Of a DNA stretch of 37,407 nt, positions 1 through 7,370 are shown in pieces. Position 1 is the first letter of the stretch; each line of letters begins with the position of its first letter. The position numbers and the translations under genes are program-made. This stretch comes from Clostridia bacterium (lineage in GTDB: Bacteria; Bacillota; Clostridia; Oscillospirales; Acutalibacteraceae): positions 1-37,407 of the forward strand of contig JAFYDS010000194.1 in NCBI GenBank assembly GCA_017544665.1, in the 5' to 3' direction. The notes beneath the pieces are model-generated. The model saw nothing but the letters and a program-made list of their open reading frames with translations. It was not told where the DNA came from and did not search any database.

Positions 1-10
1 AAAGCGGTAA

Positions 11-17
11 CCTCCTT
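11..17 (-). promoter_or_regulatory. Ribosome-binding site of a gene that leaves the left edge
   Basis: The minus strand reads AAGGAGG here, followed by ten bases before the window ends. This is a near-perfect Shine-Dalgarno sequence at the usual distance from a start codon that would lie just outside. A divergent gene therefore begins immediately left of the window. A possible minus-strand -35 (TTGCCT at 71-66) lies upstream. The gene itself cannot be identified. Confidence 0.7.
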
Positions 18-90
18 AAAAATCGAGTTCACAGTAATAAATGCTCTTATTTCAAGGAAAGGCAAGTCATTTTAATGGGGTGGGGTGCAT

Positions 91-160
91 TGCACACGAT
101 TACTTATCTCGCACACGAATACACCCCATCTTGCAAACGATTACTGCTTGCACAAACTAC
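91..160. repeat. Imperfect direct repeats, candidate activator or repressor sites
   Basis: Three copies of a 12-base word lie in direct orientation: GCACACGATTAC at 92-103, GCACACGAATAC at 111-122 and GCAAACGATTAC at 133-144. A weaker fourth (GCACAAACTAC) starts at 150. Spacings are 19, 22 and 17 bases, close to two helical turns. An inverted copy, TTGCACACGGTTAC on the minus strand, lies at 240-227. The cluster sits upstream of the promoter region of the gene leaving the left edge, so a regulator binding there is the likely role. AraC-type regulators commonly use direct repeats near 21 bases apart, but the family is inference. Confidence 0.5.
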
Positions 161-321
161 TAAAAACCGAATAAAACAGAGAAGAGCATAACCAGACAGA
201 TAATTCCGTCCGGGCAGGCTCTAAAAGTAACCGTGTGCAAGAAGCCGAAAAACGCTTTGTTTCAAAGGCTTTTTCAAAGCTGCGGGGTGCAGGTTGTATC
301 CAAATTGGTGTGGGTTTCCAG

Positions 322-350
322 AAAAAAGCACGCTTCGGCGTGCTTTTTTT
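322..350. terminator. Intrinsic terminator with TTCG tetraloop
   Basis: GCACGC, a TTCG loop and GCGTGC form a six-pair stem flanked by six A on the left and seven T on the right, so it can work in both directions. No confident gene ends just upstream on either strand inside the window. Confidence 0.75.
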
Positions 351-398
351 ACGATAAACTTGCAGCGTATGAACAAATATTAGATTATCTCATTTCTC

Positions 399-427
399 TT
401 GCGCTCTCCGTCATTCTTTGCTATACT
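399..427 (+). promoter_or_regulatory. Sigma-A promoter of the GxGYxYP gene
   Basis: TTGCGC at 399-404 and TATACT at 422-427 are separated by 17 bases. The ribosome site GGAGG at 448-452 follows, then the ATG at 461. Confidence 0.7.
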
Positions 428-460
428 AAAGTCAAATAAAGCATTACGGAGGTCCTCGCT

Positions 461-2695
461 ATGGGTAAAAAACTGACACTGCGTATTCTTGCCGTTCTTC
501 TGGTTTGTCTCCTTTTGAGTTTCATCGTCCCCTCCGGTTTCGCCAAAGCCGACCCGACCGCGGCAAAGCCGACCGCCGCGAAGAATCTGTACTGGCCGGA
601 CGACCGGGTATTCCCCGCCTTTGCCGCGCCGGAAGAGACCCTCGTCGCGTTCCCGGGCGATCTGCTGCCCGGCGAAGAGATGACGGCGCTCGCCTGCTTA
701 CAGGGCTTCGTCAACGCGATCCGGCCGCAGATCGTCATTCTTGACGGCGACGTGCGCGAATGGCTCGACGAATACGGCTTCGCGTATACCGTCGCCAACC
801 GTGAAAACGCCTATGAGTATATCAAAGACTTCGTCACGGACACCGTTGCAGGGGCTGTACTCTATTCCACCGAGCGCAATGCAGAATACCTCAATCTCGC
901 GAGCTCCGTCGGCAACACAATGAACGCCGTGCCGCTGACCGTGGAGCTGTATGAAAAGTGGAAAGCGGCAGGGATCGATCTGCCCGTGCTCGCCGACCTC
1001 ACGGCGCTGCCCTATACGAAGACGGTGGATATCTACCGCTATCTCTATGACAACTACTGGAACCAGTGCACCCACCGCGTGCTTGTGATCCAGCGCACGG
1101 ATCTCAGATATCACATGCGCGATCTCGCCTCCGCAATCGGCGGCGCGGTGGTCTATCTCTCCTGCGCGGGCGGAGACGAAACCAAACTGTTCAAGCAGTT
1201 TCTCGGAACGATGACGCCGGGCGAATCGATCCTCACCGGCTGGTACGCGGGGCAGGAAAAAGATCTGATGAGCGTCGCGGCACAGTGCGGGCTTTCCTGC
1301 GTCCCGTCGGACTTCTTCAGTAACCCCACCGTCTATGGACAGAAGCAGCCGATTCAGGCGCCGTCCGTGCCCGACCAGCCCGCACTCGAAAACAAGATCT
1401 ACATCGCCTACTTCCTCAGCGACGGCGACAACATCCAGTACAATATGCACGCCATGCGCGGCTACTGGAACAGCAACCGGGAGAACCGCGGTAAAGTCGC
1501 CGTCAACTGGACGATCAGCCCAGCGCTGGTCGATCTCGCGCCTGGAATGATGAACTACTATTACAAAGACGCGACCGACAGCGAATGCTTCGTCTGCGGT
1601 CCGTCCGGGCTCGGCTACACGGTCCCGGTCAACACTTTCGGCGACACGACCGGCAACCAGTTCAAGGATAAAGACAAGTTCGCCGCCTATGTCCGGCTGA
1701 CCGACCGCTATGTGCAGCGGGCGGGGCTGCGCGTCGTCACGATCTGGGACAATCTGACCGCCGCCCAGCGGAAGATCTACTCCAGCGAAAGCGATTACCT
1801 CTACGGGCTCACCGTCCAGCATTTCACCAACAGCTCGCTGCGTCTGATGTACACCGGCGTGACGAACAACATGCTGTTCATCCAGCTGACGCCCGCGTAC
1901 TTCGCGAGCAACCCCGAGGGCACAACGCCTTTGACACAGGTCGAAAACGACATCAAGAGCGCGGTCAAGTACCTCCGGTACAACGGCAAGGGTCCCGTCT
2001 TCGTCGCGACGCAGATCGACACCTGGGCGTTTCACAATATCGCCGACGTCGTCGCGCTCGAGCAGGATCTTTCCGACTATTACGCCGAGACCTACGGCAG
2101 CGACGTGGTGGAGTTCGTCCGCGCCGACCACTTCTACAACCTCTATTACGAAGCGCACGCCATGCCGCAGGATATCACGCTGCAGCCCGCGCTGAAAGTA
2201 AACGCGACAAACAACGCGGACGCCGCCGCTTTGACGACGGACGGCGCCTGCCGCTGTGACAGCCTTTGGACCGCCGACACGCCGGGCGAACAGAGTCTGA
2301 CTTACAACCTCGGCAAGGCCTACAAGCTCAGCGAGATCGACCTCTATCACGCGCAGACGGCGGGGCTGGACGCTTCCCTCAACACCCGCGCGTTCCGCGT
2401 GGAGGTCAGCGAAGACGGAGAACGCTGGACAACGGCGGCAACCGTGGCGGGCAACACAAATCTGCGCAGCGTCGTGAAGTTTCAGCCGGTCACCGGCTCG
2501 TATGTGAAGATCACGATCACGGAGCCGGGCGAAGACAACATCGCGCGGCTCGCTGACATCGACCTGTACGGCGTCGCGGTCGATAACGCCGCCCGCTGCC
2601 CGCAGTGCGGCAAGCTCCACGACAACAACTTCTTCGACCGCTTTGTCGGCTTTTTCCACCGCCTGTTCTATTACATGATGCATCTGTCGTTCTGA
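461..2695 (+). CDS. Secreted GxGYxYP-family putative glycoside hydrolase with discoidin domain
   Basis: The 744-residue product starts with a signal peptide (hydrophobic residues 8-28). The central region carries GPSGLGYTVP (380-389), the signature of the GxGYxYP family, whose members are listed as putative glycoside hydrolases without a proven reaction. A SDGDNIQ motif (320-326) lies upstream of it. Residues about 575-708 look like an F5/8 type C (discoidin) carbohydrate-binding fold. The protein ends with C713-x2-C716-x3-H720-x3-FF and a hydrophobic amphipathic helix, a tail shared with the secreted protein at 17227-17853. It has its own promoter, an AGGAGG-type ribosome site and a downstream terminator, so it is monocistronic. 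An extracellular role in glycan handling is inferred. No LPXTG motif is present. Confidence 0.85.
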   Translation: MGKKLTLRILAVLLVCLLLSFIVPSGFAKADPTAAKPTAAKNLYWPDDRVFPAFAAPEETLVAFPGDLLPGEEMTALACLQGFVNAIRPQIVILDGDVREWLDEYGFAYTVANRENAYEYIKDFVTDTVAGAVLYSTERNAEYLNLASSVGNTMNAVPLTVELYEKWKAAGIDLPVLADLTALPYTKTVDIYRYLYDNYWNQCTHRVLVIQRTDLRYHMRDLASAIGGAVVYLSCAGGDETKLFKQFLGTMTPGESILTGWYAGQEKDLMSVAAQCGLSCVPSDFFSNPTVYGQKQPIQAPSVPDQPALENKIYIAYFLSDGDNIQYNMHAMRGYWNSNRENRGKVAVNWTISPALVDLAPGMMNYYYKDATDSECFVCGPSGLGYTVPVNTFGDTTGNQFKDKDKFAAYVRLTDRYVQRAGLRVVTIWDNLTAAQRKIYSSESDYLYGLTVQHFTNSSLRLMYTGVTNNMLFIQLTPAYFASNPEGTTPLTQVENDIKSAVKYLRYNGKGPVFVATQIDTWAFHNIADVVALEQDLSDYYAETYGSDVVEFVRADHFYNLYYEAHAMPQDITLQPALKVNATNNADAAALTTDGACRCDSLWTADTPGEQSLTYNLGKAYKLSEIDLYHAQTAGLDASLNTRAFRVEVSEDGERWTTAATVAGNTNLRSVVKFQPVTGSYVKITITEPGEDNIARLADIDLYGVAVDNAARCPQCGKLHDNNFFDRFVGFFHRLFYYMMHLSF

Positions 2696-2712
2696 CAGAA
2701 TCCATAAAAAAG

Positions 2713-2734
2713 AAACCGCCGAAACCGGCGGTTT
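2713..2734. terminator. Bidirectional intrinsic terminator
   Basis: AAACCGCCG, loop AAAC, and CGGCGGTTT form a nine-pair stem between two convergent genes. A-rich and T-rich flanks serve both directions. Confidence 0.85.
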
Positions 2735-2748
2735 TCTCTTTCTTCAAT

Positions 2749-3282
2749 TTAATACAGCGACCACGCTCTGATTTTCAGATACAGATCTGTGAAATACCCC
2801 GCGATCCGCTGAAAGATGTTGCCGTCCACAACGAGTTTCGCATAGACCCGCAGTCCTTTATACCGGACGAACGTACCGTCGTCGGTCCGGACATCAGCAA
2901 CCACGATCTGGCTGGTAATGACGGAAACGCCCTTGCCGCAGTCGAAGGAAAGGTCAACGTCGTCGATCTTGTCGGGCAGCGCATAGCCGTCCGCGGCTTG
3001 CACCACATAGGACACATAGTATGTCCGGCCGGCGACGAGCTTGCCGTGGTCACTCGTGCCGCCGTAATCGGAGGCGTACACGGGGCCGGCGCTCCGCGTG
3101 TTGTAGATCACGTTGCCGGACACGATCTCCATAAACCTGGAATAATCCGAACACGCATAGCCCGCAACGTCGCTGCGCAGACGCAGCTTGACCGCGCCCA
3201 CCGACGATTCGGCGTGGACCGGCAGCAGCAAACAGCCGCACAGCAGTATCAGCGCCAGCAACAAAGCAAATGTTCTCTTCAT
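2749..3282 (-). CDS. Small secreted protein of unknown function
   Basis: I do not recognise the family. The 177-residue product begins MKRTFALLLALILLCG and has a clear signal peptide; cleavage after VHA (about residue 24) is most likely, although LCGC could also be read as a weak lipobox. The mature part is about 150 residues with beta-rich character and no catalytic motif I can name. It ends with an aromatic, amphipathic stretch (FQRIAGYFTDLY...). The ATG at 3282 was chosen because AGGAGAG lies six bases upstream; an ATG eight codons earlier has no ribosome site. It lies 28 bases behind the GH5 gene and is probably the last gene of that run. Confidence 0.7.
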   Translation of the reverse strand: MKRTFALLLALILLCGCLLLPVHAESSVGAVKLRLRSDVAGYACSDYSRFMEIVSGNVIYNTRSAGPVYASDYGGTSDHGKLVAGRTYYVSYVVQAADGYALPDKIDDVDLSFDCGKGVSVITSQIVVADVRTDDGTFVRYKGLRVYAKLVVDGNIFQRIAGYFTDLYLKIRAWSLY

Positions 3283-3310
3283 ATGGTTCTCTCCTGTTTT
3301 TTTCACAGCG

Positions 3311-4417
3311 TTATTTCATGTATTCTTCCACGGTCGGCTTTTCGAACTGGCGCGCCGCCGCCGCGGTATAGGCAGGATAAGCGACCGTCAGCGTGTCGCG
3401 GTCGATCAGCCGAAAGTGGCTCCCATTGTCCCAGACAAAGCAGGGAATCCCGAAGCCGTTCGCGATTTTGACAAAGGTTCTCGTCTGCGCTGTCAGGTTG
3501 TCGAGATGGTCGCGGTCCGTCCAGCCGAATTCCGAAAAGCAGACGCCCACGCCCTTGCGCAAAAACGTCCGGTAGATGCGCCAGACGGCTTTGTAGATCT
3601 CCCACTTGTCGCGCAGCTTCCATTCGTTTTCGCAGTCGGCAAACTCGCTTTGGTGTGCGGTGCCGTAGTAGTAATGGAGCGACACGAGCACATGGGGATC
3701 GTCCGGCACACGCAGCGCCGCGATATTGTCTTCGTCCTCTTTCGCGCTGTGGGTCGTGATCATCACATAGCGGCTCTCGTTGTTGCCGCCGGTCGCGCGA
3801 ATCGCGGCGAGGGCGGCTTCGTTCAGCCGGTTGATCACGCCGCGGACCTCGTCGTTGCCGGTCCATTCGTCGGGCGTGTTGACGACACGCGGCTCGTTCA
3901 TCAGATCGAACACCAGACGGTCGTCGTAATCCTTGAACCGCTGCGCGATCTGCGTCCAGACCCGGGTCAGCGTCGCGGTCGTCTGCGCTTCGTGCGCTTC
4001 GTCGGGGATCAGCCAGTCCTGATCGTCGTGCTGAATGTTGACCACGGCGTACATACCGCAGTCCAGCACGTCGTTGACCACCGTCTGTACCCGGTCGAGC
4101 CACGCTTTCTCGATCGTGCCGCTTTCATCCATGTGCTGAAACCACGTCACCGGGATACGCACGGTCTGAAAGCCGGCATCTCTGACCAGCGCAAAGAGCG
4201 CCTTTGTCGTTTTGGGGTTGCCCCAGCAGGTCTCGGTATCTGCCGGCTTCGGAAGCTTCCACGCTTCGAGCGTGTTGCCGAGGTTCCAGCCGGCACCGAG
4301 AGACTGCGCGAACCGCACCGTGTCCGTCTGCGGCGCTTTCGGAAAACAGACCGCGGCGGTCAGCAGACTGCAACAGCAGCACAGATATGCGAGGATCGTC
4401 TGCAAAAGGCGTTTCAT
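3311..4417 (-). CDS. GH5 family glycoside hydrolase, endoglucanase-like
   Basis: The 368-residue protein has a Cys-rich hydrophobic N-terminus (residues 3-25) that should act as signal or anchor. GWNLGNTLEAW (43-53) and CWGNPKTT (64-71) resemble subfamily GH5_4, which acts on beta-1,4-glucans and xyloglucan. The acid/base is E175 in MNEPR and the nucleophile E296 in SEFG. H248 (SLHYY) and W329 (FVWDNG) are the usual active-site residues. NIQHD (127-131) stands where most relatives have N-I-H-H, so one conserved His is Gln here. Substrate is inferred. It begins 33 bases after the reductase gene and shares its direction, so co-transcription with the two redox genes is likely. The ribosome site is a GGGGG run before the ATG. 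Confidence 0.88.
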   Translation of the reverse strand: MKRLLQTILAYLCCCCSLLTAAVCFPKAPQTDTVRFAQSLGAGWNLGNTLEAWKLPKPADTETCWGNPKTTKALFALVRDAGFQTVRIPVTWFQHMDESGTIEKAWLDRVQTVVNDVLDCGMYAVVNIQHDDQDWLIPDEAHEAQTTATLTRVWTQIAQRFKDYDDRLVFDLMNEPRVVNTPDEWTGNDEVRGVINRLNEAALAAIRATGGNNESRYVMITTHSAKEDEDNIAALRVPDDPHVLVSLHYYYGTAHQSEFADCENEWKLRDKWEIYKAVWRIYRTFLRKGVGVCFSEFGWTDRDHLDNLTAQTRTFVKIANGFGIPCFVWDNGSHFRLIDRDTLTVAYPAYTAAAARQFEKPTVEEYMK

Positions 4418-4450
4418 CCGGGCGTCCCCCTTTTCTCTTTCTGGGCGCGT

Positions 4451-5668
4451 TTACAGTTTCGGCATCGGCGGCACATCCAGCTCGCAGTCGCTCAGCGGGA
4501 ACGTGCAGCACGGGTGGATATAGCCGTAGATCTTGTCCGCCATCCGGCGTCCGTCAACACTTTCGGGTACATAGACGTCGCCCTTCAAGAGCTGCGAATG
4601 GCACCAGCCGCACCGGCCGGAACGGCAGTCTGACGGCGGGTTGAGACCCGCGGCTTCCATCGCGCGCAACAGCGAGGTGTCCGCCGGGCAGGAGACGGTT
4701 TTCGTCTGTCCCGCCATGTGGACGGTCAGGGTATAGACCGCTTTGCCGTCCTGCGGATAATCGTCGTTCTGCTCCGGATGGAAGTATTCGCCGAACAGCT
4801 CGTGGCGGACGAATTTCTGCCGCAGAGAGAGCGTCGCAAGCTCCTTATCGACAAAGCGGTACATCGCCTGCGGACCGCACAGGAAGACGGAATACGCCTC
4901 ATCCTTGGGCGCGTACTTCTGAATCAGCTTCGCCGTAATGAAGCCCTGTTCGCAGTCCTTCGCCTTGGAGGCGCTCAGGACGTTGACGATCTTGATCTTA
5001 TTGCAGGTTTCCGCGAGCGCGGCGATCTCGTCGCTGAACACAGCGTCCTTCTTGGTACGGCTGCCGTAGAGCAGCACGAGGTTGAAGTCCTCTTCGCCCT
5101 GCGCGATGGCGCGGGCAAAGGCGCGGAACGGCGTGATGCCGCTGCCGCCGGCGATACCGATCACGGTTTTCGCGTCGCGCAGACGTTCATAGGTGAAATC
5201 ACCGAGCGGGGCGCTCGCGGTCACGGGCGTGCCGATCGTCCAGTTGTCGAGGATGTAGCCGGAAGCGACGCCGCCTTCGACGCGCTTGACGGTAATCTGG
5301 TAATAGCCGTCTTTTGTGTCGCACGGAGACGACGCGATCGAATACGGGCGGCTGATCGTCTTGCCGTCCATCTCGATCTGCAGCACAAGATACTGACCGG
5401 CGGAGAACCACGCGAGCTTGTCGCCGCCGCGTTTCAGGTCAGCTGCGAGGATATAACTCTTCATATCAGGCGAATGGTCGATGATATCTTCCACGATCAA
5501 AAACTGCACATGCGGATGCAGCTGCTGCGCGAGCTTGTTTTCGGGGTAGGACAGCAGGTCGGGCACCGGGGCGTCGCTGCTCTTGCCGACGGCGCGCAGC
5601 CGTTCGGCGACCGTTTTGACGAAGCCGCTCATCGAAAGGGATTCCAGCAGTTTATTCTTGTTCGCCAT
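4451..5668 (-). CDS. NAD(P)H:flavin oxidoreductase with C-terminal plant-type [2Fe-2S] domain
   Basis: The 405-residue protein has three parts. Residues about 50-160 form the FAD-binding barrel with RPYS (107-110). Residues about 165-290 form the nucleotide-binding lobe with GGSGITP (174-180) and CGPQAMY (264-270). Residues about 310-405 form a plant-type ferredoxin with C348-x4-C353-x2-C356 and a fourth ligand at C387 or C388. This order matches phthalate-dioxygenase-reductase and vanillate-demethylase-reductase type electron carriers. They move electrons from NAD(P)H through flavin to a one-electron [2Fe-2S] centre. Its ATG lies one base after the stop of the FAD oxidoreductase gene, so it is probably that enzyme's electron donor or acceptor (inference). 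Confidence 0.9.
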   Translation of the reverse strand: MANKNKLLESLSMSGFVKTVAERLRAVGKSSDAPVPDLLSYPENKLAQQLHPHVQFLIVEDIIDHSPDMKSYILAADLKRGGDKLAWFSAGQYLVLQIEMDGKTISRPYSIASSPCDTKDGYYQITVKRVEGGVASGYILDNWTIGTPVTASAPLGDFTYERLRDAKTVIGIAGGSGITPFRAFARAIAQGEEDFNLVLLYGSRTKKDAVFSDEIAALAETCNKIKIVNVLSASKAKDCEQGFITAKLIQKYAPKDEAYSVFLCGPQAMYRFVDKELATLSLRQKFVRHELFGEYFHPEQNDDYPQDGKAVYTLTVHMAGQTKTVSCPADTSLLRAMEAAGLNPPSDCRSGRCGWCHSQLLKGDVYVPESVDGRRMADKIYGYIHPCCTFPLSDCELDVPPMPKL

Positions 5669-5669
5669 C

Positions 5670-7178
5670 TTACTTGCCCTCCTTCAGTGCGCGAATGACA
5701 GCCTTCGCCGCCATTTCGCCGGTCATATAGCCGGACGGATAACCGTCGCCGCGGATATAGTGTCCACCGCAGAAATACAGGTTCGCCGTGTCGTAGTCCA
5801 TCGCCTCCATCGCGGCGCGTGTGACGACGTTGTCCCAGCCGCCGTTGGAATAGCCGTAAACGGCGCCGCGCGGCGTACTGAGATAGCGCGCGAAGGTGAT
5901 GGGCGTCGCGATCGAGATCTCCTCGATGTGCGGGATGATGGAGATGCCCATGAGCTGCTCATAGTCTTTGATGAATTTTTCGGCAATGTCGTTCTTGAAC
6001 TTTTTGTAGTTCTCCGGCGACAGATCCTCCGGCAGATCGCCGGGGTAGTACGGCAGCGTGAAGAACAGCGTGCAGGTGCCTTCCGGCGTCGCGTCCGGGA
6101 GCGCCTTGTTCAGGCAGTTGACAATGTACATACCGAAATCCAGACGGTCATCATACTGCTTGCGCGGGTTGGGATCGTTGACCACAAAGACGCTATAATC
6201 CTTGACGCCGAGCTCCTCCATCGTACAGTCGAGACCGAGGTAGATCGTGATGAACGTCATACCCAGCTGCCGCGCGTTGGCAAGCTTGCGGCTGCGTTTG
6301 GAGATATGGCGGTTGTCGGAACGGTTGAAGACGTTGTTCGGGATCACGTTGGAAATGACCTTCTTTGCCCAGAAGGCTTCGCCGCCCGCGATCACGCCGC
6401 AGACCGCGTCCTGCCCGTCATAGAGGAAACGGGTCACTTCGCGGTTGTAATAGATCGTGCCGCCGTTGTCCTGCAGCACCTTGACCAGCGCGAGCGACAT
6501 CTCGTGCGAACGGTGATACGGCATCGAGGGATGTCCCTTGATATACGCCGTCAGCAAGCTCAGATAATGCAGTCCGTTGAGTTCGTCCGTCGGAACGCCG
6601 AGATAGCCCCAGTAGGTGTTGAGGATATCCTTCGCCTTCTGCGGAATACCGACTGCGTCCATGACCTCTTCGGCGCTGTGACCGGCGATACGGATGAAAT
6701 CGCTGTGCTTTTTCATCAGCATGACCGGATTCGGGATCCCGTCGTTCATCAGCCCCATCGCGTCATCGACCGGGTTGATCAGATCGAGGAAAGTCTTCAC
6801 GCTCTCGCGGCAGCCGGGGACAGCCGCCTCCATCGAATCGAGGAAGGGTTCCCAGCCGGCCTTGAGCGTCACGTCGTAGCCGTTTTCGCCCCTGCAGATC
6901 ACGCGCAGCAGCGTATCCTCATACAGCAGCGGGACGTCCACCCCGAGATCACGGAAGATACTGGTGACCGACGACTGGTCATCCCGCGTCGCTTCGGAGC
7001 AAAGTTCGTGCAGCGACGGCTCAAACTCGAACCGACCGCGGACGAAGCTCGTGGCGCAGCCGCCGGGAATGTTGTGCTTTTCCAGCAGCAGCGTGCGGTA
7101 TCCCGCCTTGGCGGTCATCGCCGCAGCGACCAGACCGCCGTTGCCCGCGCCGACGACGATCACATCATATTGATTCAT
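5670..7178 (-). CDS. FAD-dependent oxidoreductase of the phytoene desaturase / retinol saturase superfamily
   Basis: The 502-residue protein opens with a Rossmann motif, VVGAGNGGLVAAA (9-21), then a glycine pair and a substrate-pocket region typical of CrtI, CrtISO and retinol saturase (LLLEKHNIPGGCATSF). Near the C-terminus NLYFCGGHYIRGDGYPSG matches the second FAD-contact region. Family members desaturate, isomerise or saturate C=C bonds of isoprenoids and retinoids. The substrate here is unknown, and no carotenoid genes are near. It heads a run with a 2Fe-2S reductase, a GH5 enzyme and a secreted protein. The start at 7178 has TGGAGGT upstream. A promoter overlapped by a palindrome precedes it. 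Confidence 0.85.
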   Translation of the reverse strand: MNQYDVIVVGAGNGGLVAAAMTAKAGYRTLLLEKHNIPGGCATSFVRGRFEFEPSLHELCSEATRDDQSSVTSIFRDLGVDVPLLYEDTLLRVICRGENGYDVTLKAGWEPFLDSMEAAVPGCRESVKTFLDLINPVDDAMGLMNDGIPNPVMLMKKHSDFIRIAGHSAEEVMDAVGIPQKAKDILNTYWGYLGVPTDELNGLHYLSLLTAYIKGHPSMPYHRSHEMSLALVKVLQDNGGTIYYNREVTRFLYDGQDAVCGVIAGGEAFWAKKVISNVIPNNVFNRSDNRHISKRSRKLANARQLGMTFITIYLGLDCTMEELGVKDYSVFVVNDPNPRKQYDDRLDFGMYIVNCLNKALPDATPEGTCTLFFTLPYYPGDLPEDLSPENYKKFKNDIAEKFIKDYEQLMGISIIPHIEEISIATPITFARYLSTPRGAVYGYSNGGWDNVVTRAAMEAMDYDTANLYFCGGHYIRGDGYPSGYMTGEMAAKAVIRALKEGK

Positions 7179-7203
7179 TCGTATTACCTCCAGTCATAGA
7201 AAA

Positions 7204-7247
7204 ATATCTATCAAGATAAATATAACACTTAATTGCCATATCGTCAA
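7204..7247 (-). promoter_or_regulatory. Promoter with overlapping palindromic operator
   Basis: On the minus strand TTGACG (7247-7242) and TATATT (7224-7219) are 17 bases apart. An imperfect 20-base palindrome, ATATCTATCA/AGATAAATAT at 7204-7223 (eight of ten positions symmetric), covers the -10 and the start-point region. That is the usual place for a repressor such as a TetR-type protein. The regulator is not encoded next to it, and its identity is unknown. Confidence 0.6.
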
Positions 7248-7308
7248 CGGATTTTGCCCGCCAAAGTGCAACTTTTTTTCAGCATGAAGCAAAGAAAAGC
7301 GGCAGCAC

Positions 7309-7337
7309 TTGATTCTTTGCGCGTTTTGTATTATAAT
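7309..7337 (+). promoter_or_regulatory. Sigma-A promoter of the CapA-like gene
   Basis: TTGATT (7309-7314), a 17-base spacer and a perfect TATAAT (7332-7337). GGAGG follows at 7358-7362. Confidence 0.75.
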
Positions 7338-7370
7338 GAGGGCAAGAATACGCGTCCGGAGGAACAAACG

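Noticed and set aside
233..439. Possible 68-residue gene in the left control region
   Set aside because: It runs through the terminator at 322-350, has no ribosome site and no recognisable sequence.
698..2683. Open frame of 661 codons antisense to the GxGYxYP gene
   Set aside because: It is rich in Arg, Val, Asp and His with no domain, a mirror of GC-rich codon use on the other strand. The plus-strand frame has signal peptide, domains, promoter and ribosome site.
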